The notes beneath the pieces are model-generated. The model saw only the letters and a program-made list of their open reading frames with translations. It did no database searches and was not told the origin of the DNA. The position numbers and the translations under genes are program-made. From positions 5,642,001 to 5,706,000 of the forward strand of contig NZ_JANADK010000001.1 of assembly GCF_024199795.1 (NCBI RefSeq): 64,000 nt of DNA, read 5' to 3'. The DNA is from Bradyrhizobium sp. CCGB01. Lineage in GTDB: Bacteria; Pseudomonadota; Alphaproteobacteria; Rhizobiales; Xanthobacteraceae. This document shows, piece after piece, positions 28,584 to 38,688 of this stretch; position 1 is the first letter of the stretch, and every line of letters starts with the position of its first letter.

Positions 28584-29519
28584 ATGCGCAATACGCTCGT
28601 GTTGTGCTGCGTCGCCGCGTTTTCGGCGATATCAGGAACTGCAAGCGCTCAGGACTGGACCAAATCGAAATGGGGGCCGAACGACGAGATCGGCGCCGCC
28701 AACTACATGACGCCCGAGCTCGTGGTGAAGGCCGCCTCTCTGGTGAAGACCGGAAAGACCTACGCACTCGGCATCCCCGTCACGCCGCAGACGCCCGCCT
28801 ATCCGCCGCGCACGTTCAAGATCACCATCGTGCAGCCCGGACAGGCCGGCAGCCCGGGCCTCGGACCCAACAAGGCCACCTACAATGACGACATCCTGGA
28901 CACCTGGGTCGGCATCGGCAGCCAGCTCGACGGTCTCGGCCATCTCGGCGTCGAGCACGTCTATTACAACGGCAACAAGCTCGCCGACTTCGCCGATCCG
29001 AACGGGCTGAAGAAGCTCGGCATCGAGAAGGTGCCGCCGATGGTCACCCGCGGCGTGCTGCTCGACATGGCCGCTTACTTCAAAACCGACGTGGTGAAGG
29101 AAGGCACCGCCTTCAACGTCAAGGAGATCGAGGAAGCTGCCAAGCAACAGAACGTCGAGATCCGCCAGGGCGACGTCGTCATCTTCCATACCGGCTGGCT
29201 CAGCCTGATCGGCAAGGACGACAAGCGGTACTCGGCGGGCGAGCCCGGGCTCGGCGTCGAAGGCGCAAAGTACCTGACCGGCAAGGGCGTCGTCGCGATC
29301 GGCGCCGACACCTGGGCGCTCGAGGTGCTGCCGTTCGAGTCCAAGAACGTGTTCGAGGTGCACCAGATCCTGCTCGCGATGAACGGGACCTACATACTCG
29401 AGAACATGGACACGGCCGCGCTCGCGCGGGACAAGGGTTATGAATTCCTGTTCGTGCTGGGCCAGCCGCGCTGGACCGGCGGCGTGCAGGCAATGATCAA
29501 CCCGATCGCGATCCGCTGA
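28584..29519 (+). CDS. Secreted cyclase-family (kynurenine formamidase-like) protein
   Basis: A 311-residue protein with a signal peptide (MRNTLVLCCVAAFSAISG, cleavage near ASAQ). The start ATG at 28584 follows GGGAGGACTATCG. The cyclase family binds a metal through HxGTHxDxPxH; here the equivalent is GIGSQLDGLGH, so the first His pair is Ser-Gln and only the aspartate and last histidine remain. GDVVIFHTGW and GVVAIGADTWALE are conserved later. The export signal suggests a periplasmic hydrolase acting on an imported compound. Its substrate is unknown. Confidence 0.85.
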   Translation: MRNTLVLCCVAAFSAISGTASAQDWTKSKWGPNDEIGAANYMTPELVVKAASLVKTGKTYALGIPVTPQTPAYPPRTFKITIVQPGQAGSPGLGPNKATYNDDILDTWVGIGSQLDGLGHLGVEHVYYNGNKLADFADPNGLKKLGIEKVPPMVTRGVLLDMAAYFKTDVVKEGTAFNVKEIEEAAKQQNVEIRQGDVVIFHTGWLSLIGKDDKRYSAGEPGLGVEGAKYLTGKGVVAIGADTWALEVLPFESKNVFEVHQILLAMNGTYILENMDTAALARDKGYEFLFVLGQPRWTGGVQAMINPIAIR

Positions 29520-29532
29520 TCTGATCCACCTG

Positions 29533-29573
29533 CGGGCGAGGATCCACCTGCCATCCGGCAGGCCCCTCGCCCG
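29533..29573. terminator. Nested hairpin between convergent genes
   Basis: Outer arms CGGGCGAGG (29533-29541) and CCTCGCCCG (29565-29573) enclose an inner stem, CCTGCC and GGCAGG (29547-29552 and 29557-29562). It lies between two convergent stop codons (29519 and 29576) and could stop transcription in both directions, though no T tract is present. Confidence 0.55.
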
Positions 29574-29575
29574 AA

Positions 29576-29794
29576 CTATGCCTGTGGTTTCACGTGCCAC
29601 CGCCGCAGCGCCACGACGGCCCAGATCGCCTCGACGAGGCCGAACGGCCAGGCGCCTTGCAGGAAGCCATAGGCCGAGCCGAGCGCGCAGGACATTGCGA
29701 ACAGCAGCACGAACCAGTGGCTGCGGTCTTCCAGGGCGTAAGTGACCAGCATCGCCGTGACGGCGAACAAGCCGAATAATGTCAGCGCATCCAT
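29576..29794 (-). CDS. Small membrane protein of unknown function
   Basis: A 72-residue protein with two or three hydrophobic segments (LTLFGLFAVTAMLVTYAL, WFVLLFAMSCALGSAYGF and FGLVEAIWAVVALRRW). This YfiN-free, short layout is found in many alphaproteobacterial hypothetical membrane proteins. It is convergent with the cyclase gene and divergent from yqgF. No function can be assigned. Confidence 0.7.
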   Translation of the reverse strand: MDALTLFGLFAVTAMLVTYALEDRSHWFVLLFAMSCALGSAYGFLQGAWPFGLVEAIWAVVALRRWHVKPQA

Positions 29795-29840
29795 TGTTCC
29801 GGGTTCACTCCGCAGCGCGACGCATGATATGCGCTAGACC

Positions 29841-30332
29841 ATGCCCGCTCTTATCCTGCCCCTGATCGATGCTGCAACCCATTGGCCCGAACGCGGCGGG
29901 TTGGTCGGGCTTGATCTCGGCACCAAGACCATCGGTGTTGCGGTGTCCAATCCGGACCGGCGCCTCGCCACCGGCGTCGAGACCATCCAGCGCAAGGCGT
30001 TCAAGCAGGACGCGGCGCGGTTGCTGGCGATCGCGGCGGAGCGCAAGGCGGTCGGCTTCGTGCTCGGCCTTCCCATCAACATGGACGGCAGCGAGGGCCC
30101 GCGGGCGCAATCCACCCGGGCGTTTGCTCGAAACCTCGCCGGGCTGACCACGCTTCCCATCGGCCTCTGGGACGAGCGCCTGTCGACCGCGGCGGTCGAA
30201 CGCGAGCTGATCGGCATGGATGTCAGCCGCGCCAAGCGCGCCGAGGTGATCGACGAGCATGCCGCGATTTTCATCCTGCAAGGCGCGCTCGACCGCCTCG
30301 CCAATCTTCGCGCCAGCCCGGGGACCGGCTGA
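29841..30332 (+). CDS. ruvX: YqgF/RuvX RNase H-like nuclease
   Basis: A 163-residue protein of the YqgF family, implicated in pre-16S rRNA 5' maturation and proposed as a Holliday junction resolvase. The RNase H-fold is marked by [17 protein letters not shown], then [18 protein letters not shown] and [20 protein letters not shown], and the acidic residue in [17 protein letters not shown]. It begins four bases upstream of the AEC transporter gene's start, so the two are likely co-transcribed. Confidence 0.92.
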   Translation: MPALILPLIDAATHWPERGGLVGLDLGTKTIGVAVSNPDRRLATGVETIQRKAFKQDAARLLAIAAERKAVGFVLGLPINMDGSEGPRAQSTRAFARNLAGLTTLPIGLWDERLSTAAVERELIGMDVSRAKRAEVIDEHAAIFILQGALDRLANLRASPGTG

Positions 30333-30335
30333 TCC

Positions 30336-31259
30336 ATGGCGGTCGTGATCGCGGCGCTGCTGCCGGTCTTCATCCTCATCGTGCTCGGCGTGGTGCTCAG
30401 GCGCACCCTGATGCGGCTCGACACGCAATGGCACGGGCTGGAGCGGCTGACCTATTTCGTGCTGTTCCCGATGTTGCTGATCCAGACGCTGGTGAAGGCC
30501 GACCTCTCAAGGGTGCCGGTCGCCGGCGTCGGCGGCGCACTGCTGTTGTCGGTGCTCGCGATGTCGCTGCTCTGCCTCGCGCTCCGCCCGGCGCTGGCGC
30601 GGCTCGACATCGACGGTCCCGCCTTCACCTCGATCTTCCAGGGCGCGACGCGCTGGCAGACCTATGTCGCGCTCTCCGTCTCCGCCAACATGTTCGGCGA
30701 TGTCGGGTTGGCGCTGGCCTCGGTGGCGATGGTCGCGATCATTCCGCTGGTCAACGTGTTCAGCGTCGCCGTGCTCGCGCACTATGCATCGCCCGAGAAG
30801 CAGTCCGCGCGCGCCATCGTCATGACGGTGGTCCGCAATCCGCTGATCTGGGCCTGCGTGATCGGGCTCGCCATCAACCTGCTGCACCTGCCGTTGCCGA
30901 AGATCTGGCATGACGTGGCGGACGCGCTGAGCCGGTCCTCGCTCGCCATCGGCCTGCTCGTCACCGGCGCCGGCCTGCAGCTCGAGGGTTTGCTCCGCCC
31001 GAGCGTGAGCGCGACGGTCGGCGTCGCGTTCAAGCTGGTGCTGATGCCCGTGCTCGCGCTGGCGCTCGCCGCCTGGTTCGGACTCTCGGGCGACAGCCTC
31101 GCGATCGTCGCGATCTGCGCGGCGGTGCCGACCTCGCCCAGCGCCTATGTGCTGGCCCGCCAGATGGGCGGCGATGCGCCGCTGCTGGCGCAGATCATCA
31201 CGCTGCAGACGATTTTGGCGGCGATCACGATGCCGGTCGCGATCGCGCTGGTGGCCTAG
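30336..31259 (+). CDS. AEC (auxin efflux carrier) family transporter
   Basis: A 307-residue inner-membrane transporter with about ten hydrophobic segments, beginning MAVVIAALLPVFILIVLGVV. The family exports or imports organic acids such as malate and malonate. The two halves of the fold are visible, with the second starting near VVRNPLIWACVIGLAINLLH. The C-terminus has PTSPSAYVLARQMGGDAPLL. The stop overlaps the convergent CPBP gene by four bases. The substrate is not predictable. Confidence 0.9.
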   Translation: MAVVIAALLPVFILIVLGVVLRRTLMRLDTQWHGLERLTYFVLFPMLLIQTLVKADLSRVPVAGVGGALLLSVLAMSLLCLALRPALARLDIDGPAFTSIFQGATRWQTYVALSVSANMFGDVGLALASVAMVAIIPLVNVFSVAVLAHYASPEKQSARAIVMTVVRNPLIWACVIGLAINLLHLPLPKIWHDVADALSRSSLAIGLLVTGAGLQLEGLLRPSVSATVGVAFKLVLMPVLALALAAWFGLSGDSLAIVAICAAVPTSPSAYVLARQMGGDAPLLAQIITLQTILAAITMPVAIALVA

Positions 31260-32023
31260 CTCCCCAGCCACATCGTCAGCACCACCGCGGTCAGGTTGTT
31301 CAGCGCGTGCAGCACGATGGTGAGCCAGAGCGAATTGGCGCGATAGCGCATGTAGCCGAACCACAGGCCGATGGTGAAGACCTCGGCGAGGAAGTACATG
31401 TCGTATTGCAGATGCACGACCGTCCACACCAGCGACGACAGGAGGATCGCGCCGGGCACGCGCAGGAAGCTCGCCGACCAGCCACGATAGAGGAAGCCGC
31501 GCGCCAAAACCTCTTCCGACATCGGCGCGGCCACGCTGAAAGCGAACAGCAGGAACAACGCCGCGCCCTTGTCGCGGCCGGATTTCAACAGCTCGGTCAT
31601 GAAGCCCGGCGTCGCCTCGCGGCCGAGCGCGCGTGACATCGTCTCCCAGGCGACGACGATCAGGATGAGGCCGACAGCGCCGAACAGCAGTTGCTTCCAG
31701 GACGGCCAATAGAGCGCGAGATAGTCGACGAAGGCGGCCTTCTTGATGCGAACGGCCAGCCACACGGCGGCCAGCGTCGCCGGCAGGCCCATCGTCACCG
31801 AGAGCGCGAGCGCCGCCGGGTCGCTACCGACGCGCTGCATCGATGCAAGGTCGATGGGATCGCCACGGACCCAGGCCAGATAGACGATGGCACCGACCTG
31901 CCCGACGAACATTGCAGCGAAGATGACGATGCCCCAGAGCGACGTGCCCCAGAATTTCCAGACGCGCGCATCGACCGCGGGCGTCACGGTGAGCGGCGGG
32001 AGCTCGGGATTGAGGGAATCCAT
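31256..32023 (-). CDS. CPBP family intramembrane metalloprotease
   Basis: A 255-residue membrane protein of the CaaX-protease/Abi family. The metal and catalytic motifs are EEVLARGFLYRG (EExxxR), LVWTVVHLQYD (xxxH) and VLHALNNLTAVVL (HxxxN). About six or seven transmembrane segments surround them. In bacteria the family acts in prenyl protein processing, bacteriocin immunity or regulated proteolysis, and context does not choose between these. Confidence 0.88.
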   Translation of the reverse strand: MDSLNPELPPLTVTPAVDARVWKFWGTSLWGIVIFAAMFVGQVGAIVYLAWVRGDPIDLASMQRVGSDPAALALSVTMGLPATLAAVWLAVRIKKAAFVDYLALYWPSWKQLLFGAVGLILIVVAWETMSRALGREATPGFMTELLKSGRDKGAALFLLFAFSVAAPMSEEVLARGFLYRGWSASFLRVPGAILLSSLVWTVVHLQYDMYFLAEVFTIGLWFGYMRYRANSLWLTIVLHALNNLTAVVLTMWLGS

Positions 32024-32077
32024 TCAAGCGCTTTCGTTGGGACGGCACCCTCATTCCGGGGCCGGTCGCACGACGAT

Positions 32078-32836
32078 CTACTTCGTCCGTGGCGGAATCG
32101 GGAAATCATAGGCCGCCCCGCCCGCCCCCGGCAGGGAAAAATGCCACCACTCCTTCGCATAGTTCACAAAGCCTTGCTTCGCCATCGCAGCCACCAGCCG
32201 CCTGCGCCAGGCGCGCTGCTCCGGATTGATCGACGCTGCCGCGGTGTGCCCCTTCGCGTCCGTGCAGTCGTAGCCCGTGCCCATGTCGACGCTGCCCTCC
32301 GGCGCCCTCGCCTCGACCGGCGCCGTGCAATCGGCATAGGCTTTCGACGGCTCGTACCTGCCCGAATTGTCGGCTTTGAGATCGACCAAGGTGAGATCGA
32401 GCGCCGCGCCCGTGGAATGCTGCGAGCGGCTCGCGATGTAGCCGAGGCGGAACAGCTCGGTCTTCGGGATCTTCGGATTGTAGCGCCGCTCCGCGGCCGT
32501 CTCGCGGCCGTTCTGCGACCACTTCACCATGTCGAGCGAGGCCCGCGCCGGACGGTAGCAATCGAACATTTTCAGCGAGAGATTTTGCGCCGCCAGCTCC
32601 TGCTGAACCGCCTTCAGCCGCAGCCCGACCTCGCGCTTCACCACGCATTCGCCGGCACCATAGCCGGCGAGCGGGCGGCCGACGAAATTGTTCGAGGTGG
32701 CGTAGCGGATGTCCTGGATGATGGTCGGGTCGATATCGCGCAGATGGACGAAGTCGCCGGGGAGCGATTGGGCGTGGGCGGACGAGATTGAGGCGATCGC
32801 TAAAAGTGCGATCAAAATTGATTTGGCTGAGCGCAT
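32078..32836 (-). CDS. D-alanyl-D-alanine dipeptidase (VanX/DdpX family)
   Basis: A 252-residue exported zinc dipeptidase. The start ATG at 32836 gives MRSAKSILIALLAIASISSA with cleavage near AHA-QS; a frame reaching 33007 includes repeat sequence. The M15 zinc motif SQHSTGAALDLTL (HxxxxxxD) and the second histidine in KEWWHFS are complete. The family hydrolyses D-Ala-D-Ala, releasing D-alanine for recycling. A GTPase or resistance partner is not adjacent, so a catabolic or recycling role is more likely than vancomycin resistance. Confidence 0.88.
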   Translation of the reverse strand: MRSAKSILIALLAIASISSAHAQSLPGDFVHLRDIDPTIIQDIRYATSNNFVGRPLAGYGAGECVVKREVGLRLKAVQQELAAQNLSLKMFDCYRPARASLDMVKWSQNGRETAAERRYNPKIPKTELFRLGYIASRSQHSTGAALDLTLVDLKADNSGRYEPSKAYADCTAPVEARAPEGSVDMGTGYDCTDAKGHTAAASINPEQRAWRRRLVAAMAKQGFVNYAKEWWHFSLPGAGGAAYDFPIPPRTK

Positions 32837-32846
32837 CCAAACTTCC

Positions 32847-32949
32847 CTGTCATTCCGGGGCGCGCCGAGCGCGAACCCAAAATCTCGAGATTCTCGGGGG
32901 CGCGAGGGCGCCCCCCAGCTCGATGCTTCGCATCGCCCCGGAATGACAG
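32847..32949. repeat. Intergenic palindrome, CTGTCATTCCGGGGCG family
   Basis: CTGTCATTCCGGGGCG at 32847 and CGCCCCGGAATGACAG ending at 32949 are perfect inverted copies. The core contains CTCGAGATTCTCGGGGGCGC. It lies upstream of the dipeptidase gene and downstream strand-wise of pyrB's promoter, so it separates the two divergent genes. Confidence 0.8.
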
Positions 32950-33030
32950 CAAGACAGATCAGGGGATAACTCCCCGCCCCGGCATTGGCCCTTGCCCCCT
33001 CCGCCATCCGCGCCTATAGCTCTCGCTTTA

Positions 33031-33978
33031 ATGACATCGAAATCGACCTTCGTCCTCGGCCACCGGCATTTGCTGGGCATCGAGGGCCTTTCCGCGGCCG
33101 ACATCACCGGCCTCCTCGACCTGTCCGAAGAATATGTCGAGCTCAACCGCCAGGTTGACAAGAAGCGCACCGTCCTGCGTGGACGGACGCAGGTGAACCT
33201 GTTCTTCGAGGCCTCGACCCGGACCCAGTCCTCGTTCGAGCTCGCCGGCAAACGGCTGGGCGCGGACGTCATGAACATGTCGGTGTCCTCCTCGTCCATC
33301 AAGAAGGGCGAGACGCTGGTCGACACCGCGATGACGCTGAACGCCATGCACCCGGACATCCTGGTGGTGCGCCATCATGCCTCCGGCGCGGTGGAACTGC
33401 TGGCGCGCAAGGTCGACGGTTCCGTGATCAATGCCGGCGACGGCGCGCACGAGCATCCGACGCAGGCGCTGCTCGACGCGCTGACCATCCGCCGCAACAA
33501 GGGCCGGATCGAGGGGCTCGTCATCGCGATCTGCGGCGACGTGCTGCATTCGCGCGTCGCCCGCTCCAACATCATCCTGCTCAACACCATGGGCGCCCGC
33601 GTCCGCGTCGTCGCCCCCTCCACGCTGCTGCCGCCCGGCATCGAGCGGATGGGCGTCGAGGTCGCGCGCGACATGCGCGCGGGCCTCGAAGGTGCCGATA
33701 TCGTGATGATGCTGCGGCTCCAGCGCGAGCGCATGAACGGCTCGTTCGTGCCGTCGTCCTCCGAATATTTCCACTATTTCGGGCTCGACCAGAAGAAGCT
33801 CGGTTACGCCAAGCCGGACGCACTCGTGATGCATCCCGGCCCCATGAACCGCGGCGTCGAGATCGACACCGCAGTCGCCGACGGCGCGCAGTCCCTGATC
33901 CGCGAACAGGTGGAGATGGGCGTGGCCGTGCGTATGGCCGTGCTGGAAGCGCTCGCCCGTAACCTTCCGAACGCGTGA
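33031..33978 (+). CDS. pyrB: Aspartate carbamoyltransferase catalytic subunit
   Basis: A 315-residue ATCase, which condenses carbamoyl phosphate and aspartate in pyrimidine synthesis. [18 protein letters not shown] is the phosphate-binding signature (STRTQ rather than STRTR), with [12 protein letters not shown] and [14 protein letters not shown] following, and [11 protein letters not shown] at the end. The ATG at 33031 is preferred over an upstream extension. It overlaps the dihydroorotase-like gene by one base (TGATG), so the two form a pyrBC' pair. Confidence 0.96.
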   Translation: MTSKSTFVLGHRHLLGIEGLSAADITGLLDLSEEYVELNRQVDKKRTVLRGRTQVNLFFEASTRTQSSFELAGKRLGADVMNMSVSSSSIKKGETLVDTAMTLNAMHPDILVVRHHASGAVELLARKVDGSVINAGDGAHEHPTQALLDALTIRRNKGRIEGLVIAICGDVLHSRVARSNIILLNTMGARVRVVAPSTLLPPGIERMGVEVARDMRAGLEGADIVMMLRLQRERMNGSFVPSSSEYFHYFGLDQKKLGYAKPDALVMHPGPMNRGVEIDTAVADGAQSLIREQVEMGVAVRMAVLEALARNLPNA

Positions 33979-35285
33979 TGCCGATGCTGACCGACCGCCG
34001 CCCGATCCTGCTCGCCAACGCCCGCGTCGTCGATCCCTCCAGGGATTTCGACGGTGTCGGCGACGTCCTCATCGCCGACGGCACCATCCGCGAGACCCGC
34101 CGCGGCATCGGTGCGGCCGGGGTCCCCGAGGGCACCGATATCGTCAACTGCTCCGGCAAGATCGTGGCGCCTGGCCTCGTCGACATGCGCGCCTTTGTCG
34201 GCGAGCCCGGCTTCAGCCATCGCGAGACCTTTGCCTCGGCGAGCCAGGCGGCCGCGACCGGCGGCATCACCACCATCATCTGCCAGCCCGACACCTCGCC
34301 CGTGATCGACAACTCGGCGACCGTCGACTTCGTGATGCGCCGCGCCCGCGACACCGCCATCGTCAACATCCAGCCTATGGCAGCGCTGACCAAGGGCATG
34401 CGCGGCGAGGAGATGACCGAGTTCGGCCTGCTGAAGGCCGCCGGCGCGGTTGCCTTCAGCGACGGCGACAGAAGCGTGACCAACGCGCAGGTGATGCGCC
34501 GCGCGCTGACCTACGCCCGCGATTTCGACGCGCTGATCGTGCACCACACCGAGGACCCGGACCTGGTCGGCGAAGGCGTGATGAACGAAGGCGAGTTCGC
34601 CTCGCGGCTCGGCCTGATGGGCATCCCGAATGCCGCCGAGGCCGTGATGCTCGAACGCGACATGCGCCTCGTCGCGCTGACCGGCGGCCGCTATCATGCG
34701 GCGTCGCTGTCCTGCATCGACTCCCTCGACATCCTCGAGCGCGCCCGCGACGCCGGACTCGCCGTCAGCGCCTCGGTCTCGATCAACCACCTTGCGCTGA
34801 ACGAGAACGACATCGGTCCCTATCGCTCGTTCCTGAAACTGTCGCCGCCGCTGCGGACCGAGGACAACCGCCGCGCGCTGGTCGCTGCGATGGCCTCCGG
34901 GCTCGTCGACGTCATCATGTCCGACCACAATCCGCAGGACGTCGAGGTCAAGCGTCTGCCGTTCGCGGAGGCCGCTCCCGGCGCCGTCGGGCTCGAGACC
35001 ATGCTGCCGGCGGGCCTGCGGCTCGTGCACAACGGCGAGATGGAACTGAAGACGCTGATCAGGGCGATGTCGACGCGGCCGGCCGAGCTGCTCGGGCTGG
35101 CGGGGGGAACCCTGCGCGCCGGCAGCCCGGCCGACGTCATCGTGATCGACCCTGACGTGCCCTGGGTGGTCGATCCCGCCGACCTCAAATCGCCCTGCAA
35201 GAACACCCCGTTCGACGAGGCCCGCTTTACAGGCCGCGTGGTGCGCACCATTGTCGGCGGACGGACGGTGTACGAGCATGTCTGA
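33978..35285 (+). CDS. Dihydroorotase-like protein (probable non-catalytic PyrC')
   Basis: A 435-residue amidohydrolase of the dihydroorotase family. In active type I enzymes the N-terminal motif is DxHxHxRxPG. Here it reads [12 protein letters not shown], so both metal histidines are missing. [16 protein letters not shown] and IMSDHNPQD retain some later positions. This matches the pseudo-dihydroorotase that assembles with ATCase in some proteobacteria (PyrC'/PyrX) rather than an active enzyme, which would then have to be encoded elsewhere. Translation is probably coupled to pyrB. Confidence 0.88.
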   Translation: MPMLTDRRPILLANARVVDPSRDFDGVGDVLIADGTIRETRRGIGAAGVPEGTDIVNCSGKIVAPGLVDMRAFVGEPGFSHRETFASASQAAATGGITTIICQPDTSPVIDNSATVDFVMRRARDTAIVNIQPMAALTKGMRGEEMTEFGLLKAAGAVAFSDGDRSVTNAQVMRRALTYARDFDALIVHHTEDPDLVGEGVMNEGEFASRLGLMGIPNAAEAVMLERDMRLVALTGGRYHAASLSCIDSLDILERARDAGLAVSASVSINHLALNENDIGPYRSFLKLSPPLRTEDNRRALVAAMASGLVDVIMSDHNPQDVEVKRLPFAEAAPGAVGLETMLPAGLRLVHNGEMELKTLIRAMSTRPAELLGLAGGTLRAGSPADVIVIDPDVPWVVDPADLKSPCKNTPFDEARFTGRVVRTIVGGRTVYEHV

Positions 35286-35332
35286 CGCGCGGGATCGTTC
35301 GACATGGAGATTCAGCCAAGGAATCTGTAGCC

Positions 35333-35929
35333 ATGGGGCTTGAAGCCTTTCTGCCGGTGGCCTTCGTCATCGGCTACCTCCTCGGCTCGATCCCGTTCGG
35401 GCTGATTCTGACCAGGCTCGCCGGCACGCAGGATATCCGCTCGATCGGCTCCGGCAGCATCGGCGCCACCAATGTGCTGCGCACGGGACGCAAGAGCCTT
35501 GCCGCAGGCACCCTGCTGTTCGACGCCCTCAAGGGCACCGTCGCGGTGGTGATCGCCGGTTACATCGCAGGGCCCAATGCCGCCATGGTGGCCGGGCTCG
35601 GCGCGTTCCTCGGCCATCTCTTCCCGGTCTGGCTCAAGTTCAAGGGCGGCAAGGGCGTCGCCGTCTATATCGGCATCCTGCTCGGCCTGTTCTGGCCCGG
35701 CGCCGTCGTGTTCTGCCTGCTCTGGTTAGCTACCGCCTTCACCAGCCGCTACTCCTCACTGTCCGCGCTGGTGGCGGCGTTCATCACGCCGATGTTCCTG
35801 TGGTGGTTCGGCCACCTCGCATTGTCCGCGCTAGCGGCCGTGCTGACGCTGCTGCTGTTCTACGCGCATCGCGAGAACATCAAGCGATTGCAAGCGGGCA
35901 AGGAAAGCCGGATCGGCGAAAAGGCTTAG
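35333..35929 (+). CDS. plsY: Glycerol-3-phosphate acyltransferase PlsY
   Basis: A 198-residue membrane enzyme that transfers acyl groups from acyl phosphate to glycerol 3-phosphate. [37 protein letters not shown] and [17 protein letters not shown] are the three conserved loops of the family. It follows the pyrBC' pair on the same strand with a 47-base gap. Confidence 0.95.
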   Translation: MGLEAFLPVAFVIGYLLGSIPFGLILTRLAGTQDIRSIGSGSIGATNVLRTGRKSLAAGTLLFDALKGTVAVVIAGYIAGPNAAMVAGLGAFLGHLFPVWLKFKGGKGVAVYIGILLGLFWPGAVVFCLLWLATAFTSRYSSLSALVAAFITPMFLWWFGHLALSALAAVLTLLLFYAHRENIKRLQAGKESRIGEKA

Positions 35930-35930
35930 A

Positions 35931-35990
35931 AGCGTTTTCGAGCGAAGTGGGTACCGGTTCGCGTCAAGAAAACGCGTCAAAACAAAATCT
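35931..35990 (+). repeat. Dispersed 57-base element, copy 1
   Basis: The unit begins AGCGTTTTCGAGCGAAGTGG and continues to GAAAACGCGTCAAAACAAAA. An inverted, diverged copy lies at 52531-52588. It contains the inner inverted halves CGTTTTC and GAAAACG. It lies between plsY and the patatin gene. Confidence 0.8.
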
Positions 35991-36141
35991 GAAGCCGGAA
36001 AAAGTACGGATACCGCCGCAAGGCCTCCGCATTATATGCCAAATCCTGTTCGCAACTCACAGCCGAACCACGGCTTGAGTGGCGAACAGGTTCCATCACT
36101 GTCATCCTGACAGGGGAAATGGCGTTACGCGGTTGCTCAGA

Positions 36142-37338
36142 ATGAGCGAAGAGATAGTCGGCGCGCATGACGGGGGTGGTTCGCACGGTGCTTCCGGCAC
36201 CGCGGCGAGCCGGCTGCTGTCGATGACCAATATCTGGTCCGATGCGCCCTCGCCGCCTCCGGCGCCCAAGCCTGTCCCCGTTTCTCCGCCGGCGCCGCAG
36301 CCCGAGCCAATCGCTCGCGCTCCTGTCGCGGTCGAGGTCGTACCAACGCCCACGCCTGTCGCGCAGCCAAGCTCCGACCAATGGCCGCCGCGAAAACTCT
36401 CGCTGGCCCTTCAGGGCGGCGGCACTTTCGCGGCCTTCACCTGGGGCGTGCTGGAGCGGCTGCTGGAACACCCGACCATCGAGTTCGACACCATCAGCGG
36501 CGCCAGCGCCGGCGCCATCAATGCGCTGCTGCTCGCCTCCGGCCTCGCCGAAGGCGGACGCGAAGGCGCGCGTTCGCGGTTGAACCGGTTCTGGGCCCGC
36601 CTGATGCACGAGGCCTCGTTCCGCTCGCTGATGCTGGTCGGCGGATTCTCGCCGGCGGGAAGCTCGGTCGCATTCGGCCCGACGCTGCGCTCCGGCCAGT
36701 TCGATCCGTTCGATCTCGATCCGCTGCGCCAGGCGCTGTCGCGCGACATCGATTTCGCCGCCTTGCGCGATGCGGCCTGCCCAAAACTGCTGGTCGCGGC
36801 AACCCGCATTCGCGACGGCCAACAGCAGATCTTCCGCAACGATGCCATCACCGCCGACGTCGCACTGGCTTCGACCTGCCCGCCGCTGGTTCACTGCGCT
36901 GTCGAGATCGACGGCGAGGCCTATTGGGACGGCGGCTTCGGCGGCAATCCGCCACTGGTGCGGCTGGCGCAGGAATCGGCGACCTCCGACCTGCTGCTCA
37001 TCCAGGTCACGCCCACGCGCGACAGCTATGTGCCGATCACGCTCGCCGCGATCGACCGCAGGCTCGACCAGATCGCAGCCAACGCCGCCCTCAACGCCGA
37101 GATCGCGGCGATCGAATGGGCACAATCACATGCCGCGCCTTCGCTGCGGCTCTCCAGGATCGCGGCCGAAGACTCAGTTGACGGTCTGGCACAGCGCTCG
37201 GCCACGGATCTCGGCCGCGGCTTCATTCGCACGCTGCACCGGAGCGGCCGCGAGGCCGCTGAGCGCTGGCTCGGGCAAGGCGCTGTTGGCACCGAAGCCC
37301 AACGCGCCCCGCCCGTGGCCGAGCCCGCGCTAGCCTGA
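36142..37338 (+). CDS. Patatin-like phospholipase
   Basis: A 398-residue predicted lipid hydrolase. The oxyanion loop is LALQGGGTFAAFTWGV, the nucleophile serine is in GASAGAIN (GxSxG) and the second catalytic residue is in YWDGGFGGNPPL (DGG). The first 90 residues are a Pro/Ala-rich, probably disordered, extension. The ATG at 36142 (MSEEIVGAHDGG) is preferred, and a frame reaching 36079 exists. Neighbours are not functionally linked. Confidence 0.9.
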   Translation: MSEEIVGAHDGGGSHGASGTAASRLLSMTNIWSDAPSPPPAPKPVPVSPPAPQPEPIARAPVAVEVVPTPTPVAQPSSDQWPPRKLSLALQGGGTFAAFTWGVLERLLEHPTIEFDTISGASAGAINALLLASGLAEGGREGARSRLNRFWARLMHEASFRSLMLVGGFSPAGSSVAFGPTLRSGQFDPFDLDPLRQALSRDIDFAALRDAACPKLLVAATRIRDGQQQIFRNDAITADVALASTCPPLVHCAVEIDGEAYWDGGFGGNPPLVRLAQESATSDLLLIQVTPTRDSYVPITLAAIDRRLDQIAANAALNAEIAAIEWAQSHAAPSLRLSRIAAEDSVDGLAQRSATDLGRGFIRTLHRSGREAAERWLGQGAVGTEAQRAPPVAEPALA

Positions 37339-38574
37339 TTTCGCCAGCGCGTTCTCCAGGAACCATGCGGCCGCAAGCGCGCCGGGATCATTGCCGAAGC
37401 GCGCGATCACCTGCACGCCGATCGGCAGGCCGCCGACCTTCAGCACCGGCACGTTGACGCAAGGATTGCCCATCAGCGTCCACACCCGGTTGTAGCGAGG
37501 GTCACCGGTCGAGGCGAGTTCCTTGGCCGGCGGCGTGCCCGGCGCCGAATAGGTCAGCAGCACGTCGAAATTCTCGAACATTTCACCGAGTTCGCGGCGG
37601 CCGCGACGGGCGATGCGGCGCGCCTCGTCATAGTCCTTCGGCGTCAGTCCGACGGTCGCATCGAGGCTGGCACGCAGCATCGGTGCGATCTCGTCGTGAT
37701 GCTCGTCAAACTCCCAGGCGAGTGCACGATGCGCCTCGAAGTCCTGGATGATCGGGTGGATGCGCCAGGCTTCCGCCACCGACTCCGGCGCAGCGATCGT
37801 CTGCACGCTGGCGCCGGCACGCTCCGCCGCCTTGATCGCAGCTTGCAGCCCCTCTTCGGCGGCCGGCTCGACGGCGCCGGCAAACTCCTGGCGGACCACG
37901 CCGATGCGCGGCGCCTTCGCCGGGGCGATGCCGGAGAATTCGGTGCGGCCGGTCATTCCCAAAAGGCCGCGCGCGAGATCTTCCGCACGCGACCCGAACA
38001 GGCCGACCGTGTCGAGCGCCCACGAATAGCACTTCACGCCGACCGTCGGCAGCATCCGGAACGACGGCTTGATCGCGGCGGCACCGCAATAGGCGGCGGG
38101 CCGGATCACCGAGCCGCCGGTCTGGGTGCCCAGCGCCAGCGGGATCATGCCGGCGCCGACGGCCGCCGCCGAACCGGAGGACGAGCCGCCCGGCGTATGG
38201 CCGAGATTGTGCGGATTGAGCGTCGGGGTCGGATCGCGCGAGGCGAACGCCGTGGTCGTGGTCTTGCCGATGACGGTGGCGCCTGCCCGCTTCAGCATCA
38301 TCACGACCGGCGCGTCGCTGCGCGGCTGCCAGCCGCGATAGATCTCCGAGCCCATCTCGGTCGGCATATTGGCGGTGTCGATGATGTCCTTGATGCCGAC
38401 GGCGATGCCGCGCAGCGGGCCGGAGGCCTGCGCCTTCGCGGATTTGTCGTGGCGGACGAAGGCGTGGACGTCCTTCTCCCTGGCCTCGATCGCCGCGTGC
38501 GACTGGGCGATGGCGTCATCGGGCGAAAGCTCCCCCGCTTCAATGCGGCGCTGGAGGTCGGCGAGTGAGATCAT
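37330..38574 (-). CDS. Amidase-signature family hydrolase
   Basis: A 414-residue amidase. The lysine is in [13 protein letters not shown], the serine loop in [19 protein letters not shown] and the nucleophile in [19 protein letters not shown]. It is shorter than GatA and has a different N-terminus, so it is probably a catabolic amidase. It overlaps the convergent patatin gene by nine bases. No substrate can be inferred. Confidence 0.9.
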   Translation of the reverse strand: MISLADLQRRIEAGELSPDDAIAQSHAAIEAREKDVHAFVRHDKSAKAQASGPLRGIAVGIKDIIDTANMPTEMGSEIYRGWQPRSDAPVVMMLKRAGATVIGKTTTTAFASRDPTPTLNPHNLGHTPGGSSSGSAAAVGAGMIPLALGTQTGGSVIRPAAYCGAAAIKPSFRMLPTVGVKCYSWALDTVGLFGSRAEDLARGLLGMTGRTEFSGIAPAKAPRIGVVRQEFAGAVEPAAEEGLQAAIKAAERAGASVQTIAAPESVAEAWRIHPIIQDFEAHRALAWEFDEHHDEIAPMLRASLDATVGLTPKDYDEARRIARRGRRELGEMFENFDVLLTYSAPGTPPAKELASTGDPRYNRVWTLMGNPCVNVPVLKVGGLPIGVQVIARFGNDPGALAAAWFLENALAKSG

Positions 38575-38688
38575 GGCAAAACCCTTCTTATTGGGATCGC
38601 TTTTAGCATCGGGGCGAGGCCGCGCAAGCGCACGCCGCTGTTGCCCACGCCCTCAGGTTGTTCCATGCTGCGCCTGCAAGGAGACGCC

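Noticed and set aside
31256..32023. CPBP protease as bacteriocin immunity
   Set aside because: No bacteriocin or export genes lie nearby, so only the general family is reported.
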